Below, one piece after another: positions 27,701 through 33,887 of a stretch of DNA of 64,000 nucleotides (its first letter is position 1; the number at the start of each line of letters is the position of its first letter). The notes under the pieces were generated by a model. It was not told the origin of the DNA. It worked only from the letters and a program-made list of their open reading frames with translations, and did no database searches. The DNA comes from Bifidobacterium pluvialisilvae. GTDB taxonomy: Bacteria; Actinomycetota; Actinomycetes; Actinomycetales; Bifidobacteriaceae. A program made the position numbers and the translations under genes. The stretch is taken from positions 1-64,000 of the forward strand of contig NZ_JAHBBI010000003.1 in NCBI RefSeq assembly GCF_019331695.1, written 5' to 3'.

Positions 27701-28028
27701 GGAGGAGAAGAACGCCGAGGAGGCCGCCAACTCTGTGTCCTCGGCCCTGCCGACCGGAGGCTTCGTGATCCTCGACACCGAGCTGAACGACGACCTCGTG
27801 GCCGAAGGCTACGCGCGCGACGTCATCCGCGCCGTGCAGGACGCCCGTAAGGACGCCGGCCTCGACATCGCCGACCGCATCAGCCTGAAGCTGACCGTGC
27901 CGGCCGCCGACGCGCCCAAGGCCGAGCAGTTCAAGGACCTCATCGCCCACGAGACCCTGGCCGAAGCCGGCGTGACCATCACCGCCACCGACGCCAAGGA
28001 ACTCGGCATGGAGGTCGCCAAGGCCTGA
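24717..28028 (+). CDS. ileS: Isoleucyl-tRNA synthetase, eukaryote-like type 2
   Basis: A 1103-residue class I synthetase. The HIGH-equivalent HYGH lies at about residue 71 within PPFANGLPHYGHLL, and KMSKH at about 647. An editing domain of about 200 residues lies between them (TTTPWTVPTNF). GLPHYGH spelling and length match type 2 enzymes, which tolerate mupirocin; intrinsic mupirocin resistance is known in bifidobacteria. GTG 24717 follows GAGGAGAT, the site sequestered by the T-box leader. A terminator lies at 28066. Confidence 0.97.
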   Translation: MSNKFPKAAADSSLEHVAPNPSFPDLEVKTLDYWDKDDTFQKSVERNPSGDHSQNEFVFFDGPPFANGLPHYGHLLTGYAKDVIPRYQTMKGRKVNRVFGWDTHGLPAELEAQKELGIDSVDQIEKMGIDKFNDACRASVLKYTNEWQDYVHRQARWVDFEHGYKTLNIPYMESVMWAFKQLYDKGLAYQGYRVLPYCPKDRTPLSAHELRMDADVYQDRQDTTVSVAVKLRDEDAYAVFWTTTPWTVPTNFAIVVGADIDYVEVKPTEGKYAGKKFYFGKDLLPHYEKELGENYEVVRELKGSELEGRRYWPVFPYFAGEKAESEGNVPGPQGYTIFTADYVDTVEGTGLVHQAPYGEDDMNTLNAKGIKSTDVLDAGCRFTAQCPEYEGMYVFDANKPILRNLRNGDGPLAAIPEEHRAILLQEKSYVHSYPHCWRCATPLIYKPVSSWFVSVTKIKKRLLELNQEINWIPENVKDGQFGKWLANARDWSISRNRFWGSPIPVWVSDDPKYPRVDVYGSLEELKADFGDYPRDRDGNVNMHRPWIDNLVRVNPDDPTGKSHMHRITDVLDCWFESGSMSFAQFHYPFENKEKFEQHFPADYIVEYIGQTRGWFYLLHVMATALFDRPAFKNVICHGIVLGSDGQKMSKHLRNYPDVNGVFDKYGSDAMRWFLMSSPILRGGNLIVTSEGIRDTVRQVMLPLWSSYYFFTLYANAANKGEGFDARLLHADEVAALPEMDRYLLARLRKLVANVQKSLDEFAISDACDEVSDFIDMLTNWYIRNTRDRFWNEDANAFNTLYTALEVLCRVMAPLAPMETETIWRGLTGGESVHLADWPFLADEKTGEPTELGRTLVADDKLVAAMEKVREVVSGTLSLRKAQQIRVRQPLAKLTVVAEDVAAVEPYTDILKSELNVKDIEFCTMEDAGTQGLRIVHELKVNARVAGKRLRKDVQFAIKASKTGAWHVGEDGAPVAETPNGDIALVEGEYELINRVEEKNAEEAANSVSSALPTGGFVILDTELNDDLVAEGYARDVIRAVQDARKDAGLDIADRISLKLTVPAADAPKAEQFKDLIAHETLAEAGVTITATDAKELGMEVAKA

Positions 28029-28065
28029 CGTTCCGCGTGGCCCCCGCGGCAATCGGGGCCGGACA

Positions 28066-28106
28066 GGGGCTGCGAGCCGTTTTCCACGGTTCGCGGCCCC
28101 TTCTTT
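28066..28106 (+). terminator. Terminator of ileS
   Basis: GGGGCTGCGAGCCGT and ACGGTTCGCGGCCCC pair with G-U wobbles around a five-base loop, followed by TTCTTTG. A smaller GGCCCCCG/CGGGGCC hairpin lies just upstream. Confidence 0.85.
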
Positions 28107-28118
28107 GCGTCGTGGGCT

Positions 28119-28190
28119 ATATGGAATACAGGAATATACCGAACACAGAAACATATGGAATACAGGAACATATGGAACGCAACGGAACCA
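28119..28190. repeat. Short direct repeats upstream of the nuclease gene
   Basis: ATATGGAATACAGGAA occurs at 28119 and 28153 (34-bp offset), and ACATATGGAA recurs at about 28168. They cover the likely promoter region of the lipoprotein gene. Confidence 0.7.
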
Positions 28191-28204
28191 AGGAGAGCAG
28201 CATC

Positions 28205-29302
28205 ATGACCGTTTCTTGCAGCGCCGGCAGGCGTCCGCACCGCCGCCCGCTCGTCGCCCTCATCGCCTGTGTGGCGGCGCTGGGCATGTTGTCCGCGTGT
28301 GGGGAGGCAGCCGACTCCTCGTCGGCATCATCTTCGTCGTCGGCCGCGTCGTCGTCTTCGTCGTCGACGACCGGCGGAACGGGTACGTCGTCGGGCAGCG
28401 CTTCCGGTTCGACGTCGACGAATGATTCGACGTCCACCGGCAACGGCACCAAGGCCACCGACGCACTGGCGAAACTGCCCGTCAAGGGCCGTGCGCCCAA
28501 GACCGGCTACTCGCGCGATCAGTTCGGCCCCGCATGGGCCGACGTCGACGGCAACGGATGCGATACCCGCAACGACATCCTTGCACGCGACATGCAGAAC
28601 GTGACCTACAAGTCCGGCACCCACAACTGCGTGGTCACGTCCGGCACGCTCGCCGACCCCTACACCGGCAAGACCATCAACTTCAAGCGCGGCCAGAACA
28701 CGTCGTCCGCCGTGCAGATCGACCACGTGGTCGCCCTGTCCGACGCATGGCAGAAGGGCGCGCAGCAGATCGGCGCAGACAGGCGCAAGCAGCTGGCCAA
28801 CGACCCGTACAACCTGCTCGCCGTCGACGGTCCCGCCAACCAGCAGAAAAGCGACGGCGACGCCGCCACCTGGCTGCCGTCGAACAAGTCCTACCGCTGC
28901 GCCTACGTGGCGCGGCAGATCGGCATGAAGACCAAGTACTCGCTGTGGGTCACGCAGGCCGAGCATGACGCCATGGCCACCATCCTCGCCACCTGCCCCA
29001 CGCAGACCGTGCCCACCTCCGGCGGCAACGGCACGGAGTCCTCAGGCTCCACCGGCTCCGCGCACACGTGGGCCGTCACGCCCAGCCCCCCAGCCAGCGC
29101 AAGCACGCCGGCGGCCACCAGCACGCCAAGCGCGACGTCAGGCTCGTCATCCGGTACGTCGTCGAATTCGTCGAGTGATTCGAACGTCACGTACAGGAAC
29201 TGCGCCGCCGTGCGCGCCGCCGGCAAGGCGCCGCTGCACCGCGGCGACCCCGGCTATTCGTCGAAGCTCGACCGAGACGGCGACGGCGTGGCCTGCGAGT
29301 AG
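28205..29302 (+). CDS. Secreted HNH/GmrSD-type nuclease lipoprotein with excalibur domain
   Basis: A 365-residue protein. The signal peptide ends in the lipobox LSACG (Cys about 33), then a Ser/Thr/Gly-rich spacer (about 40-85). The HNH-like domain has QIDHVVALSDAWQKGA and NDPYNLLAVDGPANQQKSD, the DHVV...N layout of DUF1524-type secreted nucleases. A second low-complexity spacer leads to an excalibur Ca-binding motif ending DRDGDGVACE. It probably hydrolyses extracellular DNA at the cell surface. AAGGAGAG precedes ATG 28205. Confidence 0.88.
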   Translation: MTVSCSAGRRPHRRPLVALIACVAALGMLSACGEAADSSSASSSSSAASSSSSSTTGGTGTSSGSASGSTSTNDSTSTGNGTKATDALAKLPVKGRAPKTGYSRDQFGPAWADVDGNGCDTRNDILARDMQNVTYKSGTHNCVVTSGTLADPYTGKTINFKRGQNTSSAVQIDHVVALSDAWQKGAQQIGADRRKQLANDPYNLLAVDGPANQQKSDGDAATWLPSNKSYRCAYVARQIGMKTKYSLWVTQAEHDAMATILATCPTQTVPTSGGNGTESSGSTGSAHTWAVTPSPPASASTPAATSTPSATSGSSSGTSSNSSSDSNVTYRNCAAVRAAGKAPLHRGDPGYSSKLDRDGDGVACE

Positions 29303-29358
29303 CGGCCAGACCGGCCGGGCCGACCGAATCGGTCGGGCCGTTTGAGCCGGCCATCGAT

Positions 29359-29443
29359 AATGCGTATAGCGGGAATCCGCCGATGTTCGAGGGCGCGCAG
29401 CCCCGGCATCCTAGAATTTCCGCTATACGCATTTTTCTTTTTT
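29359..29443. terminator. Long inverted repeat between nuclease and amidohydrolase genes
   Basis: AATGCGTATAGCGGGAAT (29359) and ATTTCCGCTATACGCATT (29416-29433) form an 18-bp stem with one mismatch and a 39-nt loop, followed by TTTCTTTTTT. It fits a terminator and ends just before the next ribosome binding site. Confidence 0.8.
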
Positions 29444-29457
29444 GGAAGGGGATTCCA

Positions 29458-30318
29458 TTGACCGACTCCACGCCGATCGATTCCGTGCCGAACGATACGC
29501 AACCCATCATCGACTTCCGCCTCCGCCCGTTCTCCGAGCATTACGACCGCGGCTTCTCCGACGCGATGGTCCGCCGCTTCTTCTCCGGATTCGGCTACGA
29601 CATCACCGCCGCCGCCACCGACCGCAGTTACGCATCCCTCAGGCGCGAACTCGACGAGGCGAACATCGTCAAGGCCGTGCTCCCCGGGCGCAAGGTCTAC
29701 GACACCACCAACGACGAATTGTTCGACTACGCCGCCAAAGACCCGGATCGATTCCTCGTCTTCCCGTTCCTCGACGTGGCGAAGCCCGGCGAGGCATTGG
29801 ACGTCATCGAACGCGACGTCGTGGCGCGCGGCGCCAAGGGCGTCTCCATCGAACCGCTGGGCGGCAACGACGTGCGTTTCGACGACGAGCGCATCCTCCC
29901 GGTCTATGAGCGTCTGCAGGAGCTCGGGCTGCCGGTCATGGCGACGGTCAGCGCCTTCGCCAGCGACCTCATCGACAACACCATCCCGCGGCAGATCCAT
30001 CACGTGGTGCGCGAATTCCCGGACCTCACGTTCATCGTCTCGCATGCCGGCTGGCCGTGGGTGGCCGAGATGGTGCCCATCGCCTTCATGAACACGAACC
30101 TGTACCTGCTCGCCGACTTCGAGGGCACGCGCGGCAATGCGGCCCCGGAGTTGCGTCAGGCCGCCGAGCGCATGATTCCGGACCAGGTGCTGTTCGGATC
30201 CTCGTTCCCGCTGGGACCCATCGCCCAGGGCGTGCGGAACATCCGCGACTGGCGTCTCGACCAGGCGAAGGAGCGCAAGGTGCTATACGGCACCGCCGCG
30301 AAGATTCTGGGAATCTAA
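29458..30318 (+). CDS. Amidohydrolase-2 family metal-dependent hydrolase
   Basis: A 286-residue TIM-barrel protein resembling the amidohydrolase_2 (COG2159-like) family. IIDFRLRPF replaces the usual DxHxH metal motif, SHAGWPW supplies the barrel His, and GSSFPLGP stands where the final Asp (GSDFP) is normally found. Both usual metal-ligand positions look altered, so activity is uncertain. TTG 29458 is the start, supported by GGAAGGGGA. The substrate is unknown; family members hydrolyse or decarboxylate ring acids. Confidence 0.8.
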   Translation: MTDSTPIDSVPNDTQPIIDFRLRPFSEHYDRGFSDAMVRRFFSGFGYDITAAATDRSYASLRRELDEANIVKAVLPGRKVYDTTNDELFDYAAKDPDRFLVFPFLDVAKPGEALDVIERDVVARGAKGVSIEPLGGNDVRFDDERILPVYERLQELGLPVMATVSAFASDLIDNTIPRQIHHVVREFPDLTFIVSHAGWPWVAEMVPIAFMNTNLYLLADFEGTRGNAAPELRQAAERMIPDQVLFGSSFPLGPIAQGVRNIRDWRLDQAKERKVLYGTAAKILGI

Positions 30319-30393
30319 CCGTGCAATCAGCCGGAAACCTCGAGTTGTGGGCGTGATTCTCCGAGAGAATGCCGGTGTCGGATGAAGTACCGG

Positions 30394-30690
30394 ATGGATT
30401 GCGTTGCGATATCGCCGGATTGCGTCGTGCTCCATGGGAATTGCGGCGGTTTTGATGGATTGGGCTGTATTTTGTCGGAATTGCGGTTCGGTCCATGGGG
30501 AATCCGGGGCCGTGACATCAAGATCCGCATGATTGCAACGTTTCTTTGGTATCGGTTTTCTTCCGACGATGGACAGCGGCGCATTTTCGCTGGAATTGCG
30601 CCGTGGTCCACGAAAAACCGAGGTTTCCCAATGGATTGGGCTGCATTTCGTGAGAAACGCGGCGCAATCCATCGTCATGCCCATTCCTCC
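30394..30690. repeat. Degenerate tandem repeats of about 61 bp
   Basis: Units start at 30394, 30455, 30569 and 30631 with GATGGATTG or a variant, and 37-38 bp later show TCCATGGG or TCCACG, with GGAATTGCG between them. The rest of the 30319-30911 gap holds no gene signal that I accept. Confidence 0.75.
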
Positions 30691-30911
30691 GTCCCGCCAC
30701 TTACCGAGCCTGACGTAATCACACCCGTCGTGCGCCGAAGTCACCGCGCACGGACGTCTCCTCCCCAGGACTGACTTGTCCGTGTGTTTTTCCGTCGCAT
30801 TACGTGTTGCCGCCGTCGATGACGGTATTGTTCGGAATGTGCGATGCAGCTTCGCGGGACGAAACCGCCATATATGCTGTTGTGGGCAATACGAACGTGG
30901 ACGAGGTGTGT

Positions 30912-32954
30912 ATGAAACAGATCGTTGTGGGTATTCTGGCGCATGTGGACGCCGGAAAGACCACGCTTTCCGAAGGGCTGCTCTACCGGGCCGGCGAAAT
31001 CCGCTCACTGGGCCGCGTGGACCATGGCGACGCGTTCCTCGACACCGACGACATGGAGAAGCAGCGCGGCATCACCATCTTCTCCAAGCAGGCGATCGTC
31101 GAATACGGCGACCTGCGCATCAGCCTGCTGGACACGCCGGGCCATGTGGACTTCTCCGCCGAGATGGAACGCACCCTGCGCGTGCTCGACTATGCGATAC
31201 TCGTGGTGAGCGGCGCCGACGGCGTGCAGGGCTACACCGAAACGTTGTGGCGGCTGCTGGAACGCTACCATGTGCCGACGTTCGTCTTCGTCAACAAGAT
31301 GGACGCCGTCGGCGCCGACCATGATGCGCTGCTCGCCCAGTTGCGCCGCCGCTTCGGTGACGGATGCATGGACTTCGGCATGGAACCCGCTCCGGGGAAG
31401 CGCGAGGACACGGCCATGCTCGACGAGGACGCCATGGACGAATATCTCGCCGACGGCGTGATTAGCGACGGTCGGCTGCGGGAGATGATCGCCGGGCGGC
31501 GTCTGATTCCCTGCTATTTCGGGTCGGCGCTGAAACTCGACGGCGTCGACGAACTGCTTGAAGGACTGGCCGCATACACCCGGCAGCCCGCATACCCGGA
31601 CGAATTCGGCGCACGCGTGTTCAACATCGCGCACGACCGGCAGGGCAACCGGCTCACCTGGCTGAAGGTGACCGGCGGGGAGCTGCCGGTGAAGGCGTGG
31701 CTGACGAATGAGAGATCCTTCGGCTCCGCTCAGGATGACAGAAAGGGTGCGGGGGCAAGCGGCTCCGCTCAGGATGGCAGGGACGGCGTGACCGATACGG
31801 CGACGCCGGGAGAGGTGTGGCGGGAGAAGGCCGACCAGCTGCGCATCTACTCCGGCGCGAAGTTCACGCTCGCCGACACGGCCCCGGCCGGCACCGTCTG
31901 CGCCGTGACCGGCCCCACCCGCACCTTCCCCGGCGAGGGCCTCGGCTTCGAACCCGACGCCGGCGAGCCGGTGCTCGAGCCGGTGCTCACCTACACCGTG
32001 CTGCCCGGCGACTATGACATCCACAAGGCGTTGGTCGCCCTGCGCGAGCTCGACGACGAAGATCCGCTCCTGCACGTCGTCTGGGACGAGCGGCTCCAGG
32101 AGATCCGCCTGCAGCTCATGGGCGCCGTCCAGCTGGAGATCATCCAGCAGATGATGCGCGACCGGTCCGGACTCGACGTGCGTTTCGGCCCCGGCACCAT
32201 CCTCTACAAGGAGACCATCACCGCACCCGTCGAAGGCGTCGGCCACTTCGAGCCGCTGCGCCACTACGCCGAGGCGCATATCCTGCTTGAACCCACCGGC
32301 GAAGGCAGCGGCCTGAGCTACGCCACCACATGCAGCGAGGACGTGCTCGACCGCAACTGGCAGCGGCTCATCCTCACGCATCTCAAGGAGAAGGAGCATC
32401 TCGGCGTGCTCACCGGCTCGCCCATCACCGACATGCGGTTCACGCTCGTGGCCGCCCGCGCCCACCTCAAGCACACCGAGGGCGGCGACTTCCGCCAGGC
32501 CACCTACCGGGCCGTGCGCCAAGGCCTCATGCGCGCCAGGGAGCGCGGCGACTGCCGGCTGCTCGAACCCTGGTACCGGTTCCGCCTCGAGACGCCGCAG
32601 GATATGCTCGGCCGCGCCATGGCCGATGTGCAGCGCATGGGCGGCACGTTCGACCCGCCGCAATCCGACGGCGACCATGCCGTGCTCGAAGGCGTCGCAC
32701 CGGTATCCGAGATGCGCGACTACGCCATGGACGTCAACGCCTACACGCATGGCCAGGGCCATATCGTCTGCACGTTCGGCGGCTACCGACCCTGCCACAA
32801 CGCCGACGACGTCATCGAACAGGCCGCCTACGACCCCGAATCCGACATGGAGAACACGCCCGACTCGGTGTTCTGCGCGCACGGCGCCGGATATCCGGTC
32901 AAGTGGGACGACGTCGAATCGCATATGCATCTGCCGTTGCGGACGGCACGATAG
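30912..32954 (+). CDS. EF-G/TetM-like translation GTPase with repeat-derived insertion
   Basis: A 680-residue translational GTPase of the family that holds tetracycline ribosomal protection proteins and their uncharacterised relatives. G-motifs: GILAHVDAGKTT (G1), RGITI (G2), DTPGHVD (G3), NKMD (G4). Later domains II-V follow, including the LMGAVQLEI segment. The G2/G1 context differs from Tet(M), so drug resistance should not be assumed. About residues 267-293 (SFGSAQDD...GSAQDG) are unlike the family and are encoded by an intergenic repeat at 31711-31780. GAGGTG precedes ATG 30912. Confidence 0.85.
   Translation: MKQIVVGILAHVDAGKTTLSEGLLYRAGEIRSLGRVDHGDAFLDTDDMEKQRGITIFSKQAIVEYGDLRISLLDTPGHVDFSAEMERTLRVLDYAILVVSGADGVQGYTETLWRLLERYHVPTFVFVNKMDAVGADHDALLAQLRRRFGDGCMDFGMEPAPGKREDTAMLDEDAMDEYLADGVISDGRLREMIAGRRLIPCYFGSALKLDGVDELLEGLAAYTRQPAYPDEFGARVFNIAHDRQGNRLTWLKVTGGELPVKAWLTNERSFGSAQDDRKGAGASGSAQDGRDGVTDTATPGEVWREKADQLRIYSGAKFTLADTAPAGTVCAVTGPTRTFPGEGLGFEPDAGEPVLEPVLTYTVLPGDYDIHKALVALRELDDEDPLLHVVWDERLQEIRLQLMGAVQLEIIQQMMRDRSGLDVRFGPGTILYKETITAPVEGVGHFEPLRHYAEAHILLEPTGEGSGLSYATTCSEDVLDRNWQRLILTHLKEKEHLGVLTGSPITDMRFTLVAARAHLKHTEGGDFRQATYRAVRQGLMRARERGDCRLLEPWYRFRLETPQDMLGRAMADVQRMGGTFDPPQSDGDHAVLEGVAPVSEMRDYAMDVNAYTHGQGHIVCTFGGYRPCHNADDVIEQAAYDPESDMENTPDSVFCAHGAGYPVKWDDVESHMHLPLRTAR
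31711..31780. repeat. TCAGGATGACA intergenic repeat inside a coding region
   Basis: AGATCCTTCGGCTCCGCTCAGGATGACA at 31713-31740 contains the core of the repeats at 37845-37912 and 51023-51066, with a second partial copy at 31761-31780. It keeps the frame of the GTPase gene and encodes SFGSAQDD and GSAQDG. Confidence 0.88.
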
Positions 32955-33073
32955 CACTCCGGCAGCGAGCCCGCCGTTTTCCTTAGCACCGTCTGAGAAC
33001 GCGGATGGCATGGTGAAGGCAACGGCATCGCCATGGGCGATGACCGGTTCCGCAAATCTTCGTAAGGATTGTC

Positions 33074-33730
33074 ATGCCACAGTTTCTCAGCCCCGAATTC
33101 ATCATCGGCGCGGCCGGCCCGTGGGCGCTGGTCGTCTCCGCCCTCATCGTGTTCGCCGAATCCGGCCTGCTCATCGGGTTCTTCCTGCCCGGCGACTCCC
33201 TGGTCTTCCTGCTCGGCATGGTCTCCGCCGCCATGGCCCTGCCCGGCTCCCCGCTCGCCTCCACGCCCCTGTGGATCATCTGCCTCGTCGTCGGCGTCTG
33301 CGCGTTCATCGGCGACCAGGTCGGCTACGAGCTCGGCAAGTTCGGCGGCGACAGCCGTCTGCTGCATTCATGGACGACCGGCAGGAACGCCGAACGACTC
33401 GCCCGCGCCCGCGCGTTCTTCGACCACTACGGCTACAAGGCCATCATCCTCGCCCGCTTCGTGCCGATCTTACGCACGTTCGTGCCGTTCGCCGTGGGCC
33501 TGACCCATTACAGCCACCGCAAGTTCATCTCCGCGAACCTCGTCGGCGCGCTCGCCTGGGGCATCGTCGTGCCCGTCGCCGGGCATCAGCTGGGGCGCGT
33601 CTCGATCATCGCCGACAACATCGACGCCACCTGCATCATCATCGTGTTCATCTCCGTGCTGCCGCTGATCGTCAAGGGCGTGCGCTCATGGCTGGCATCG
33701 CGCAAGCCACAGGCCGCCCACGCCGACTGA
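33074..33730 (+). CDS. DedA family membrane protein
   Basis: A 218-residue polytopic protein. FFLPGDSLVFLLG near residue 40 and RFVPILRTFVPFAVG near residue 135 are the DedA/VTT signatures. About five or six hydrophobic segments. DedA proteins are linked to undecaprenyl-phosphate or phospholipid flipping and membrane homeostasis. Start ATG 33074 follows GTAAGGA. Confidence 0.93.
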   Translation: MPQFLSPEFIIGAAGPWALVVSALIVFAESGLLIGFFLPGDSLVFLLGMVSAAMALPGSPLASTPLWIICLVVGVCAFIGDQVGYELGKFGGDSRLLHSWTTGRNAERLARARAFFDHYGYKAIILARFVPILRTFVPFAVGLTHYSHRKFISANLVGALAWGIVVPVAGHQLGRVSIIADNIDATCIIIVFISVLPLIVKGVRSWLASRKPQAAHAD

Positions 33731-33801
33731 CGACTGACAGCAGGCGCCCGACCACTCACGGCACCGGCGTCGGCGTTGTCCGGGGGCCTGCGGAATCGCC
33801 G

Positions 33802-33846
33802 TTCGCCGGGGAGGCGAATCCCGCTCCCCGGCGAACCGGATATGAT
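33802..33846 (+). promoter_or_regulatory. Hairpin and -10 element before the MacB-like gene
   Basis: Perfect 12-bp arms TTCGCCGGGGAG / CTCCCCGGCGAA with a 10-nt loop, then a -10-like TATGAT at 33841. It could end dedA transcription or act as an operator for the next gene. Confidence 0.5.
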
Positions 33847-33887
33847 ACGGTTCTCGTGTATTCGGCCATACACCAAGGAGACGGGTC

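Noticed and set aside
24510-28154. 1214-residue minus-strand open frame opposite ileS
   Set aside because: It is antisense to a clear IleRS and has no domain.
30912-32954. Calling the GTPase a tetracycline resistance gene
   Set aside because: Family resemblance does not prove resistance; G1/G2 context differs from Tet(M) and many relatives give no resistance.
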